A stretch of 64,000 nt of DNA from Tenuifilaceae bacterium CYCD (GCA_036322835.1 AP027304.1:1984001-2048000); one strand, 5' to 3'. Positions 7,749 to 16,450 are shown, counted from the first letter of the stretch. Program-made: numbers and translations. Notes: generated from the letters alone by a model not told the origin.

Positions 7749-10079
7749 ATGCCTTTCAAAAACATCAAATCAAAACACAAAATAGTGCTGGCAGGAGTCC
7801 TTATCCTGCTGGCTTTTTTATTGGTTCCGCCTGTTAAATTTGAGAACACAACGTCTACTGTGTTACTCGACAGGAATGGTCAACTCCTATCCGCAACAGT
7901 TTCCGACGAGGGAATGTGGCAATTTCCCGAGGTGGATACTGTACCTGAGAAATTCGCCATTTGTCTTACACAGTTCGAGGATGCCTATTTTCGTTATCAT
8001 CTCGGGGTGAATCCTGTATCAGTTATTCGTGCCACAAAACAAAACATTCAGGCTCGGAGGATTGTCAGCGGTGCAAGCACTATCACAATGCAACTTGTTC
8101 GCCTATCGAGGCGAGGAAAGCCCAGAACTTTCTACGAGAAAGGCATAGAGATGCTTTTGGCCGTTAGAACAGAGTTTGCCTTTTCAAAACGCACCATACT
8201 GGCCAAGTACGCATCGCAAGCACCATTCGGCGGAAATGTGGTTGGTTTGGATGTCGCCGCTTGGCGATACTTTGGCACAAGTCCCAATAACCTCAGTTGG
8301 GCCGAGGCCGCAACATTGGCAATTCTACCAAACGCTCCTGGCCTGATATTCCCTGGGCGAAATCAGAATCTGCTAATCGATAAACGCAACCGACTGCTTG
8401 CAAAGCTAAAAAGCAAGGGCTATATTGATGATGAAACCTACCAATTGGCGTTACTTGAACCCGCACCAAATCCAGCCAACGATTTACCTCAGGACGCAAC
8501 CCATCTGCTTACCCGATGTATTCACGATGGGCTCAAGGGTAAAATGGTAAAATCAACCATCGACAAACGCTTATACGATAATGCCTATGGCATTACATCG
8601 CGCTATCATCGACACTTTATGGCCAATGGAATAAGAAATATGGCTGCAATGGTTATCGACAATAGAACAAGCGAGGTGTTGGTTTACATTGGAAATATCC
8701 TATCCGATAAGCCAGAGAACTCATCGAGGGTTGATATTATAAAATCGAAACGGAGCTATGGTAGCCTGTTAAAACCATTCCTATACGGATTTATGCTCAA
8801 CGAAGGACTCCTTTATCCGCGTCAACTTGTGAATGATATTCCGGTTGCATATTCCGATTTTACACCCCAGAATTTCACCAAAACTTTCGAGGGGATGGTT
8901 TCAGCCAACGAGATTTTATCGCGCTCGCTAAATGTACCTTCGGTTAACCTTTTAAGGCAGTATGGAATTGAAAAGTTCCATAACAATCTTCAACAAATGG
9001 GTGTAAAAAGCATCAACAAGCCACCTAGTCATTATGGACTTTCAATTATTCTGGGAGGTGCCGAGGCTAGTATGTGGGAACTTGCTGGAATATACTCTGC
9101 ACTTAGCCGAAATGCTGGAGGCATCCAGAATAGCAACGTTGCGTTAAGGTATCAATTCGATAGCACTGCAAAGATTAAACAGATATTCAACTGCAACGGA
9201 ATTGGTTCGGGCGCAGCATACTTAACGCTTGAGGCGTTAACTCAGGCAAATAGACCCGGTGAGGATGGCGCTTGGCGACATTTCATTTCATCGCAACGCA
9301 TTGCTTGGAAAACAGGCACCAGCTTTGGCTTCCGCGATGCTTGGGCAATTGGCGTTACATCCGACTATACTGTTGCCGTTTGGGTTGGAAACGCCGATGG
9401 AGAGGGGCGCGCGGAATTGATTGGTGTTGCGGCAGCCGCTCCCGTTATGTTCGACATATTCTCGTTATTGCCAACCTCTAATTGGTTCACACCGCCTTGG
9501 TTCGATTTAAAATCGGTTGTAACCTGCAAGCAAAGCGGGTTGATGGCTTCGGAGAATTGTGCTGATACTATTACTGAGTACGTTCCTATTGTTAAAACTA
9601 AAACTTTGCCATGCTCCTATCATCATAAAATATATGTTGATAAAGACCAAAAATATAGGCTGACATTAGGCTGTGCAAAGCAAGAGGAGATGTTCGAAAC
9701 CAGTTGGTTTGTTCTGCCTCCAGCGCAGGAGTGGTTCTACACTAAACTTCACGCGGAGTACAGAAAGTTGCCTCCATTCCGAAAAGGATGCGCCCAGGCC
9801 AACGACAAACTTCCAAACATTGCATTAATTTACCCTTACGCTGGAGCGGATATCTATATACCCCGCGAAGCAAAGGACACCAAGGGTCATAGCATTTGGA
9901 AAGCAACGCACCGTAACCCAAATGCAACGATTTACTGGCACCTAAATGAAGTTTTTCTAGGAAAAACAAGCGGAACGCACGAAATGCTTGTATCTCCACA
10001 ACCTGGCACATACACTCTAACCCTTGTGGATGATGAGGGGGAGGTGCTACAAAAGAGAATTAGAATAATTGGAGAATAA
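7749..10079 (+). CDS. pbpC: Penicillin-binding protein 1C
   Basis: A 776-residue bifunctional class A penicillin-binding protein of the PBP1C type. After a basic start and one membrane anchor comes the glycosyltransferase domain (E-D-A-Y-F-R-Y-H-L-G with the catalytic Glu, then G-A-S-T-I-T-M-Q-L-V-R). The transpeptidase domain has S-L-L-K (Ser339), S-L-N and K-T-G-T-S. The C terminus is a BiPBP_C-like beta domain, as in PBP1C. I start it at ATG 7749; the frame is open upstream to 7683, but that stretch is an interspersed repeat. Its position after the alpha-2-macroglobulin gene mirrors the known yfhM-pbpC linkage and suggests joint envelope repair and defence. Confidence 0.92.
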   Translation: MPFKNIKSKHKIVLAGVLILLAFLLVPPVKFENTTSTVLLDRNGQLLSATVSDEGMWQFPEVDTVPEKFAICLTQFEDAYFRYHLGVNPVSVIRATKQNIQARRIVSGASTITMQLVRLSRRGKPRTFYEKGIEMLLAVRTEFAFSKRTILAKYASQAPFGGNVVGLDVAAWRYFGTSPNNLSWAEAATLAILPNAPGLIFPGRNQNLLIDKRNRLLAKLKSKGYIDDETYQLALLEPAPNPANDLPQDATHLLTRCIHDGLKGKMVKSTIDKRLYDNAYGITSRYHRHFMANGIRNMAAMVIDNRTSEVLVYIGNILSDKPENSSRVDIIKSKRSYGSLLKPFLYGFMLNEGLLYPRQLVNDIPVAYSDFTPQNFTKTFEGMVSANEILSRSLNVPSVNLLRQYGIEKFHNNLQQMGVKSINKPPSHYGLSIILGGAEASMWELAGIYSALSRNAGGIQNSNVALRYQFDSTAKIKQIFNCNGIGSGAAYLTLEALTQANRPGEDGAWRHFISSQRIAWKTGTSFGFRDAWAIGVTSDYTVAVWVGNADGEGRAELIGVAAAAPVMFDIFSLLPTSNWFTPPWFDLKSVVTCKQSGLMASENCADTITEYVPIVKTKTLPCSYHHKIYVDKDQKYRLTLGCAKQEEMFETSWFVLPPAQEWFYTKLHAEYRKLPPFRKGCAQANDKLPNIALIYPYAGADIYIPREAKDTKGHSIWKATHRNPNATIYWHLNEVFLGKTSGTHEMLVSPQPGTYTLTLVDDEGEVLQKRIRIIGE

Positions 10080-10080
10080 G

Positions 10081-10773
10081 TCACTCTAGCGCATATTCCA
10101 CCGCCATTTCAGCATGAATCCTTGTGGTGTCGAAGATGGGAATAGAGACATCTTCCTGCTTTATTAGTAAAGGAATTTCGGTGCATCCGAGAATTACTCC
10201 TTTAGCGCCATTTTCTTTGAGATTGCGGATTATTCTTATATACTCTCTCTTCGAGGATTTATTGATTTGTCCAAAACATAATTCGTTGAAAATGACCTCG
10301 TGAATGGTGTTGCGATCCTCCTCGTCAGGAACGATTACTTCTAGGTTATGCTTTTCCGCTAGATGCTTTTTGTAAAAGTCTTGCTCCATGGTAAACTTTG
10401 TGCCCAGTAAGCCCACTTTGCGGATGTTCTTCTCTTTGACCTTTTGAGCGGTTGCATCGGCAATGTGAAGAACTGGTAGGTTAGTCTTTTCAGCAATGTC
10501 CTCAACCAACCGATGCATGGTGTTGGTGCAAATTACAATAAAGTCTGCACCTCCTTTTTCGAGTTGGATTGCTGCATTCACCATTATATTCTTTAGTTTA
10601 TCCCAATCATCTTCAAGCATTAATTGCTTTATTTCTTCAAAATCAACAGATAACATTAGGCTTTTGGCTGAATGTGAATTGCCAAGCTTTTCTTTAACGG
10701 TTTGGTTTATTATCCGGTAGTATTCCGAGGATGATTCCCAACTCATACCCCCAATTAATCCTATGGTTTTCAT
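10081..10773 (-). CDS. Aspartate/glutamate racemase family protein
   Basis: A 230-residue PLP-independent amino-acid racemase. The N terminus M-K-T-I-G-L-I-G-G-M-S-W-E-S-S and the two catalytic cysteines, Cys82 in C-T-N-T-M-H and Cys197 in G-C-T-E-I-P-L-L, fit the YgeA/aspartate racemase group. Such enzymes interconvert L and D forms of Asp, Glu or a broader set of amino acids; the substrate cannot be read from the sequence. The start overlaps the end of the upstream APC permease by four bases, so the two are almost surely co-transcribed, and the permease may import the substrate. Confidence 0.88.
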   Translation of the reverse strand: MKTIGLIGGMSWESSSEYYRIINQTVKEKLGNSHSAKSLMLSVDFEEIKQLMLEDDWDKLKNIMVNAAIQLEKGGADFIVICTNTMHRLVEDIAEKTNLPVLHIADATAQKVKEKNIRKVGLLGTKFTMEQDFYKKHLAEKHNLEVIVPDEEDRNTIHEVIFNELCFGQINKSSKREYIRIIRNLKENGAKGVILGCTEIPLLIKQEDVSIPIFDTTRIHAEMAVEYALE

Positions 10774-12083
10774 TTCAATTGATTATTGGTTTTTCTATTA
10801 ATGAGTTTGATCAAAACGTAGATGGTACTTAGTATTGCAATGAAAATTACTATTCCTTTCATTTCTTCGAAGGTTAGGTTTGATAGAAACCAAATAATTG
10901 TTACCACCGATAGCATTGGAACTATATAACCGCCCGGAATCCGAAATGAATCGGAATCGCTTATCTTTTTTACTCTTAATTTGATTACGGCTAATGCAAC
11001 GCCAAGGTAAACCAGCAGCACAGAAGATGATGAGAATATTGCCAGCGCTTTAAACTCCCCGGTGATTGCGAAGAAACATCCCAACGATGTAAATACAATT
11101 ACCGCTATGTATGGTGTTGCAAATTTAGAATGAACGTACGAGAGTGGTTTTAATGGTATAACATTATCAATTGACGAACGGAATAAAACCCTAGGCATGT
11201 TTAGGTTGTCACTGCTTAAGTATCCGAACATCGAGATGGCAGCACCAATAATCATAACTGTAACGCCAATTGGGCCCATGACTCTCTTGGCCACTTCGGC
11301 CAACGGTGCGGTTTTGAAGTTGGCAAACGAATCGCCCAGTACGCCTTGGGCAACTATCTGAATTGCAATATATAGGATGAGTATTACTAAAAAACTGAGC
11401 AAAATTCCTCGGGGAATATTTTTTTTGGGGTTTTTAACTTCACCACCTACGCTAAGGCTACTTTCCGCCCCTTGAAAAGCAAAGAAAAGGATAAGCGATA
11501 TTTTTCCAATATCACTAAAAGCTGGATTTTGTTTCCAATGCAGGTGTTCAACTACAATTCCAGTTGACCCCAAAATTATTAGGAGTAGCAGAGGAACAAT
11601 TTTTGCAACGGTGGCAAACTTGATCAAATTGATTCCCTTCTTCACACCAATTATATTGATGGTTGCTAAGCCCGAAAAGATTGCAATGAAGAATCCCGCA
11701 CGGAATAAAGTTTCGGTGAATATTGGGAATATGTACGACAGAGTGTTGGCTAATGCATTGGCTACTGCTGCCGTTGCCATCAACGATGTTCCGAAAATTA
11801 GAAGGTTGGTTGTTAAGAACCCGAAGTATTTTCCAAAAGCTACCTCGATATATGCGTAAGCTCCGCCTGTGGTTGTGACCTTGCTGCCGGCTTCGGCAAA
11901 GCAAAGCATGATAATGGTGATTAGAAAACCACAAAATAGGTAAGCAAGTATTCCTGCAGCACCAAGCCCTTCGCTAACAAAAGCTGGTAAAACAAAGATT
12001 CCCGATCCTATGACGATGTTAATAATATTTGCGGTGATGCCAAAGAGTCCAATTTCCCGTTTCAAACCTTCTTCGGTGCTCAT
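10770..12083 (-). CDS. APC-family amino-acid permease
   Basis: A 437-residue, about twelve-helix transporter of the amino acid-polyamine-organocation superfamily. The first helix contains the G-S-G-I-F-V-L-P motif (substrate and cation binding loop), followed by the G-A-Y-A-Y-I-E segment and the F-A-F-Q-G-A-E-S region of helix 6. The distribution of hydrophobic segments is regular and the length normal. It is the first gene of a two-gene unit with an amino-acid racemase, which argues for an amino-acid substrate. No terminator is seen between the two genes. Confidence 0.88.
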   Translation of the reverse strand: MSTEEGLKREIGLFGITANIINIVIGSGIFVLPAFVSEGLGAAGILAYLFCGFLITIIMLCFAEAGSKVTTTGGAYAYIEVAFGKYFGFLTTNLLIFGTSLMATAAVANALANTLSYIFPIFTETLFRAGFFIAIFSGLATINIIGVKKGINLIKFATVAKIVPLLLLIILGSTGIVVEHLHWKQNPAFSDIGKISLILFFAFQGAESSLSVGGEVKNPKKNIPRGILLSFLVILILYIAIQIVAQGVLGDSFANFKTAPLAEVAKRVMGPIGVTVMIIGAAISMFGYLSSDNLNMPRVLFRSSIDNVIPLKPLSYVHSKFATPYIAVIVFTSLGCFFAITGEFKALAIFSSSSVLLVYLGVALAVIKLRVKKISDSDSFRIPGGYIVPMLSVVTIIWFLSNLTFEEMKGIVIFIAILSTIYVLIKLINRKTNNQLK

Positions 12084-12210
12084 AATGGAATGGAGATTAA
12101 GTTGAAATTTTAAATATAGTCATTTTGAATTATCTACGTTAGTTTTGATGCTAAATGTTGTTGAATCATTTATAGGTAAATATAACAGTGACTTATAGTT
12201 ATTCGTAAAA

Positions 12211-12233
12211 ACGCGGAGCTTTAGGCTCCGCGT
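12211..12233 (-). terminator. Rho-independent terminator
   Basis: A perfect 9-bp stem (ACGCGGAGC / GCTCCGCGT) with a five-base loop, followed on the minus strand by TTTTACGAAT. It lies 21 bases past the stop of the membrane-protein gene at 12254-12937. Confidence 0.85.
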
Positions 12234-12253
12234 TCAGGTTTAGTTTGAAACTT

Positions 12254-12937
12254 TTACTTGTCATTTAAAAACGCCATCCCTCCGCCTTTTACAAGCCATG
12301 CAGTTCCAAATGCAATCAGCATAACTGATTCTAGGTAAAAGGTTAGTGTATTTATTGCAAAATCGGGTTTGAAGTGTTTTATAATGCTATATGCAAGCAG
12401 AATAAATATACATGCAAAAATAATAATGCCGCAGGTTCTATAAATTACATTGCGAGTATATTTTCTTTCACCTCTACTTACTTTGTCTTTGTACGATAGT
12501 GTGAATTTGAAAAAACTCATGTATGCCATTGTTAGGAATAGGAGCGCAGCAGAAACGAAGTGGAACATACGCCACCAGTGGTCTCCGTTTGTAAAAAATA
12601 TAATACAATCCGGGCAGGGTACATCCTCAACGTTGAGCTGCATAGGAATGAATGCCACTCCGAATGCGCATATTGCTGCGAAATTACATAGTTTACTATC
12701 GTTTTCGCCAGGGTAACCTTTGTAGGCAAACAGAAATAAACCTACCGCGCAGAGTGTTCCTGTAAGGTAACTTCCCATTCGGGTGTAGTAGTATTGACTA
12801 ATTGAGTTTTGGACTGGACACGAGGTTAGTAGGTATAGTAATATTGCAAGCATAAAGGGTAGAAGTATTCCTAGCCAACCTACTGCTTGCCGTAATTCCT
12901 TGAAGGTCATTAAAATTGGATCTGATTTTGGTTTCAT
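12254..12937 (-). CDS. Six-helix membrane protein of unknown function (DUF998-like)
   Basis: A 227-residue integral membrane protein with about six hydrophobic segments (near residues 18-38, 55-72, 82-99, 125-145, 168-190, 200-220). The loop after helix 1 carries S-I-S-Q-Y-Y-Y-T, a motif I associate with DUF998-like membrane proteins, and helix 3 is preceded by a Cys-containing stretch. A C-P-D-C pair (V-P-C-P-D-C-I) sits in a loop before helix 4 and could form a disulfide or bind a metal. No function can be assigned. It is transcribed alone, ending at a strong terminator. Confidence 0.6.
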   Translation of the reverse strand: MKPKSDPILMTFKELRQAVGWLGILLPFMLAILLYLLTSCPVQNSISQYYYTRMGSYLTGTLCAVGLFLFAYKGYPGENDSKLCNFAAICAFGVAFIPMQLNVEDVPCPDCIIFFTNGDHWWRMFHFVSAALLFLTMAYMSFFKFTLSYKDKVSRGERKYTRNVIYRTCGIIIFACIFILLAYSIIKHFKPDFAINTLTFYLESVMLIAFGTAWLVKGGGMAFLNDK

Positions 12938-13052
12938 GTTGTTAGTTGTTAAAATGATAGTTGTTTTTTAGCACTTACAATTCATTATATTGTAGAGGTG
13001 TTTTTTTAAATGAAATATCTGTTTAATAAGGAATTGATAATGATTGTTACCC

Positions 13053-13523
13053 CTAAACTTCGAGATTCTTTTTTCGAATGGAGTAAATAAGTCCTATCAA
13101 CGGTGCTAGAAATATTATCAGCCCTATTGAAAACATCAAGATATGCTCGCCTTTTATTCCGGGCTTTAGAATAGCCTCTTCAGCATTGTTTGGATTGTAG
13201 TAAACAGTAACTTTTGAGTTGACAGGATATTTGTCGGACTCCACCTTGGCGTCACTTTCTCTTTTGTACTGGGCATAATTGGTTAAGCCTATTTTTTCCG
13301 ATGTGTAATCCAGCGTATCAATCGTGTAGGTGTACACAATGTGCGGAACATAACGCGAACTCCTTGTCACCTCTGACACAATAATGGTACCCTCGGTTGT
13401 AGGCCAACTTTTAGTTGAATGGGCATCTATAGCATTGTTGGTTGCAAAATAAGTGAGGAATAATCCTGCCAAGCTGGCAAGTATTATTATTAACATCCCC
13501 GATTTTGTTAGTGGCTTTTCCAT
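13053..13523 (-). CDS. DUF3592 membrane protein
   Basis: A 156-residue protein with a hydrophobic helix near residues 9-27, a soluble beta-rich segment, and a second helix near 128-148. The middle holds the DUF3592 pattern: W-P-T-T-E-G-T-I near the start, V-x-Y-T-Y at about residue 62, and V-T-V-Y-Y-N-P-N-N close to the second helix. DUF3592 proteins are widespread two-helix membrane proteins of unknown role. The next gene (13548) lies 24 bases upstream on the same strand, so they are probably co-transcribed. Confidence 0.75.
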   Translation of the reverse strand: MEKPLTKSGMLIIILASLAGLFLTYFATNNAIDAHSTKSWPTTEGTIIVSEVTRSSRYVPHIVYTYTIDTLDYTSEKIGLTNYAQYKRESDAKVESDKYPVNSKVTVYYNPNNAEEAILKPGIKGEHILMFSIGLIIFLAPLIGLIYSIRKKNLEV

Positions 13524-13547
13524 GTTTTTGGTTAGGTTAGCGTTTGG

Positions 13548-13931
13548 TTATTCGATTTTGATGATATGCAGCAGTCCTCCAATAGTTTTTATTTTGCCTT
13601 CGGGCGTTTTGACCTTGATATCTTCAAAGAATATTTTAGCGGTTTTCATATTTTTTCCCTTTAAACTCCCAACAGCGCTCCTCATTTCTTCGGTTATTTC
13701 ATTGGAATCACTCTTAAACTCCCTAAGGAAACCTCTATCCATAATATTTAATTGAAAGCCTGTGATTGTATAGTTACTGTTATTTATCGACAGATGCTGG
13801 ATGTTCATGAATTCATTAATTGTGATGGTATCAACTCCATTGTGACCATTAATGTACACTTGAATGTTATTTTGCCCCATAGTGGTTGATGCTATTGAGC
13901 AAGCCATTATCAGAATAATTAACCCTTTCAT
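13548..13931 (-). CDS. Small secreted protein, resembles a stand-alone GldM C-terminal domain
   Basis: A 127-residue exported protein with an N-terminal signal peptide (M-K-G-L-I-I-L-I-M-A-C, cleavage probably after T-M-G-Q). The mature part contains I-T-G-F-Q-L-N-I, an E-E-M-R-S-A-V-G-S-L block, then A-K-I-F-F-E-D-I-K-V-K-T-P-E-G. This order recalls the last domain of the gliding/type IX secretion protein GldM, but here it stands alone on a very short protein. I base that on pattern memory, not a search. It is probably in one unit with the DUF3592 gene. Confidence 0.5.
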   Translation of the reverse strand: MKGLIILIMACSIASTTMGQNNIQVYINGHNGVDTITINEFMNIQHLSINNSNYTITGFQLNIMDRGFLREFKSDSNEITEEMRSAVGSLKGKNMKTAKIFFEDIKVKTPEGKIKTIGGLLHIIKIE

Positions 13932-14050
13932 GATTTTGAATCTTATCTATTAATATATAAAGGTATGAATAAATTTAGTAGAGGATGTCTATTTTGATGG
14001 AGTTTTTGTTCGATCATTACCCTTGCCGATCCTAGTATAGATAAGTAAAA

Positions 14051-14072
14051 AGCGTAACTATGAAGTTACGCT
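14051..14072 (-). terminator. Rho-independent terminator of the GapN-like gene
   Basis: A perfect 9-bp stem (AGCGTAACT / AGTTACGCT) with loop ATGA, followed on the minus strand by TTTTACTTAT. It lies about 38 bases past the stop of the dehydrogenase gene. Confidence 0.85.
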
Positions 14073-14109
14073 TGATTTGATCTCGTTGGATTTGAGATGA
14101 TAATTTTGG

Positions 14110-15753
14110 CTAAAGGATAAAATCAGTATTTAAGAAATTCGAATGCCTACCATTTACTATGCTCTGAATAATTTCCCTACTGCTTTCGTTCGATTGCGCA
14201 GCAACCAGCGATCGGATGGAGAAGCATCTTAGTGCATCGCTGATTGATAATGTGGCTTCAGCAGAATCCTTGCGACCAGTGAATGGTAGAGTGTCGGGGC
14301 CACGTTGGCATTGACTATTTATATTGATTCGGCTTACTTGGTTGGTTAATTGGTCAATTAGTTGGGCTATTGTTTTAGAATTGTTGCCAAAAATACTTAG
14401 CTGTTGCCCATAATTCGAGTTGGTGACAAAATCCAAAAATTCCTGCTCATCACTATAGGAGCAAACTGGAATAACTGGCCCAAATTGCTCAACATCGTAC
14501 AGTTCGGCATCGGGGGCTATTGGATAAACAATGGCTGGTTTAAACATTGTTTCGTAAAATGTTCCACCGCCTTGGTTCACAATTTTAGCGCCTTTTGCAA
14601 CGGCATTATCAATGTAACCTTTGAGTCTATCCGCTTTGTTGAACTCTGGAAGAGGTGTGAGTTTTACCCCTTTTTCCCAAGGCATGCCTTGGGGGAGTTT
14701 GTCAATAGTTTCTGCCATTTTCCTAAGGAACTCATCAATTATCGATTTGTGAACAAACATAATTTTGAGTCCAGTACATCTTTGTCCGTTGAACGACAAA
14801 CTGCCAGTGACACATTCCTTAACGGCTAGGTCTAGATCGGCATCGGGCATTACAAGTGCTGGGTTCTTGGCATCAAGTCCCAGAATACAGCGCATCCGAT
14901 GTGGGCGTGGGTGCTGCAACTTTAAAATATCGGCAACTCGACTCGATCCAATAAAAGCAAGGACATCCACAAGCCCACTTTTCATAATTGGGCCAATTAT
15001 TTTCGAGCCATCACCGTAAATAAAGTTAACCACGCCTTTTGGAAAGCATTTGGCAAATGCTTCAAGCAACGGTTGATGCAGCATCACTCCAAATTTTGGA
15101 GGTTTAACTACAAGGGTATTTCCCATTATTAGGGCAGGAATAAGTGTTGTGTAGGTTTCGTTCAATGGGTAGTTGAATGGCCCCATCGAAAGGCAGACAC
15201 CAAGAGGCGATCGGCGAACTTGAGCAATAACGCCATCATCGAGGCTGAATCGCGAATTGTTTCTATCAACCTCCTTTAGCGCCTCAATGGTTTTGATGAT
15301 ATAGTCAACCGTGCGGTCAAACTCTTTGTAACTATCCTCGAGGCTTTTGCCTATTTCCCACATCATCAACTTTACTACCTCATCGCGTACAAGGCGCATC
15401 CGTGCAACAAATTGTTCCACTGCCGAAATTCGTTCTTTAACGCTCATGGTAGGCCATTCCCCTCTACCATTGTTCCACGCACGAACAGCGGCATCAAGAC
15501 CTTTCATTGCTGCCTCCTCATCCATCGATGGTACCTGCCCAATAATAGTTCGCTTGACTTGTCCATTCTCGTTGATACAGATAGGAGAACTAACATCTTC
15601 GAGCGAGCCATCCCATTTTAGGATTTCGCCATCGAGAAGGTAAAGTGGCTCATATTTTTTCCCGTTTAATTGAACTTCAAACGGAATGTTTTCTTTGGTA
15701 GGAAACGAACTCTTAAGTTTTTCCTCAAAATTATTAACAGATTGAGTGCCCAT
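14110..15753 (-). CDS. gapN: NADP-dependent glyceraldehyde-3-phosphate dehydrogenase (GapN-like aldehyde dehydrogenase)
   Basis: A 547-residue aldehyde dehydrogenase superfamily protein. The Rossmann-side signature M-G-P-F-N-Y-P-L-N-E is near residue 190, V-V-K-P-P-K near 216, and the catalytic thiol is Cys326 in F-N-G-Q-R-C-T-G. Length, the M-G-P-F-N-Y-P start of the binding domain and the C-terminal Q-C-Q-R-G-P-D-T-L-P-F block fit the non-phosphorylating GapN group, which oxidises glyceraldehyde 3-phosphate to 3-phosphoglycerate with NADP. The usual L-E-L-G-G-K general-base motif reads L-G-L-D-A-K here (about 291-296), as I recall for this subgroup. It is transcribed alone with its own terminator. 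Confidence 0.75.
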   Translation of the reverse strand: MGTQSVNNFEEKLKSSFPTKENIPFEVQLNGKKYEPLYLLDGEILKWDGSLEDVSSPICINENGQVKRTIIGQVPSMDEEAAMKGLDAAVRAWNNGRGEWPTMSVKERISAVEQFVARMRLVRDEVVKLMMWEIGKSLEDSYKEFDRTVDYIIKTIEALKEVDRNNSRFSLDDGVIAQVRRSPLGVCLSMGPFNYPLNETYTTLIPALIMGNTLVVKPPKFGVMLHQPLLEAFAKCFPKGVVNFIYGDGSKIIGPIMKSGLVDVLAFIGSSRVADILKLQHPRPHRMRCILGLDAKNPALVMPDADLDLAVKECVTGSLSFNGQRCTGLKIMFVHKSIIDEFLRKMAETIDKLPQGMPWEKGVKLTPLPEFNKADRLKGYIDNAVAKGAKIVNQGGGTFYETMFKPAIVYPIAPDAELYDVEQFGPVIPVCSYSDEQEFLDFVTNSNYGQQLSIFGNNSKTIAQLIDQLTNQVSRININSQCQRGPDTLPFTGRKDSAEATLSISDALRCFSIRSLVAAQSNESSREIIQSIVNGRHSNFLNTDFIL

Positions 15754-15776
15754 TTTATTTTATATGAAATGAATTT

Positions 15777-15784
15777 CAAAATTA
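15777..15784 (-). promoter_or_regulatory. Candidate -7 box for the GapN-like gene
   Basis: It reads TAATTTTG on the coding strand, matching TAnnTTTG, 24 nt upstream of the start codon. No convincing -33 TTG was found. Confidence 0.35.
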
Positions 15785-15950
15785 ACGAATAACCTGAAGA
15801 AGTAAAACGGTTGATGGCTATAAGTGATGTTAAAGAATGCCAAACGATAGAAAAGAGAGTGAGGTGTGTTTGTACAATAAGTTTTTTTCATATTCTTCTT
15901 TTTAATGTATTCCTCATACAAATAGCTAAGGTTTATTACCATAAAAGAAT

Positions 15951-15971
15951 AAGGGCGTGATTGGCGCCCTT
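15951..15971 (+). terminator. Orphan terminator-like hairpin
   Basis: A perfect 7-bp stem (AAGGGCG / CGCCCTT) with loop TGATTGG, followed by TTTCTGTT on the plus strand. No annotated gene ends here: the flanking genes diverge from this region. It may end a small untranslated transcript. Confidence 0.55.
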
Positions 15972-16288
15972 TTCTGTTAAAATGGATTGCGTTAATGCCA
16001 TTTTAAAACATTCGTGAACCCTGTGTAAGCGTTCAATTACTTATACGAAAAAGAGGTTTTGGAGGTTCGAAGATTTTTAGGGTTTTTTGAAGAATAACGC
16101 ACCCCAAAATTCTCTCTTAACTTTTACAAGCAGAGAGGTGGATAACAATATTCAATGTGATTCCTTCTCTGTTGGTCAGATAGAGAGGGGTGAGGGGTCA
16201 GTCCATGCAACAAACCTCCCAAGCTCATAATAATTGCTTTCCCTCGTCATTGTTGAAAACTACTTTTTCAACATCCACACCAACCCAC

Positions 16289-16296
16289 TATCTTTG
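16289..16296 (+). promoter_or_regulatory. Candidate distal promoter (-7 box) of the dcw cluster
   Basis: TATCTTTG matches TAnnTTTG and is followed by CGCCC. The same 13-base string, TATCTTTGCGCCC, is found at the first rpsL promoter (50115). The -33 element is not clear. Confidence 0.5.
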
Positions 16297-16388
16297 CGCC
16301 CAATACGTGTGTATAGCTCTGTTTTTTTGTTAAACGCCACATTCTCAACCAGCTTTTTGCCGAAAAGTTATTAACAATTTGCAAAAAA

Positions 16389-16413
16389 GTGGGAATAAGT
16401 GGGTGAAAGTGGA
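16389..16413 (+). promoter_or_regulatory. MraZ operator: three GTGGG-type boxes with 10-bp period
   Basis: Boxes GTGGG (16389), GTGGG (16399) and GTGGA (16409) are each separated by five bases. Tandem TGGG-type boxes on a 10-bp period upstream of mraZ are the known binding sites of MraZ, which represses its own operon in other bacteria. Autoregulation here is inferred from that match. Confidence 0.8.
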
Positions 16414-16430
16414 AAATTTCTATATATTTT

Positions 16431-16450
16431 TACCAATTGAAAAATTGGTA
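16431..16450 (+). promoter_or_regulatory. Perfect hairpin directly upstream of the mraZ start codon
   Basis: TACCAATT and AATTGGTA form a perfect 8-bp stem with loop GAAA, ending five bases before the ATG. It could shape translation initiation of mraZ or be a protein site. A weak -7-like TATATTTT (16423-16430) precedes it, just after the MraZ boxes. Confidence 0.6.

Noticed and set aside
15760-15942. 60-codon minus-strand frame upstream of the GapN-like gene
   Set aside because: It has no motif, is full of aromatic low-complexity residues, and overlaps the promoter region of the dehydrogenase; most likely chance.
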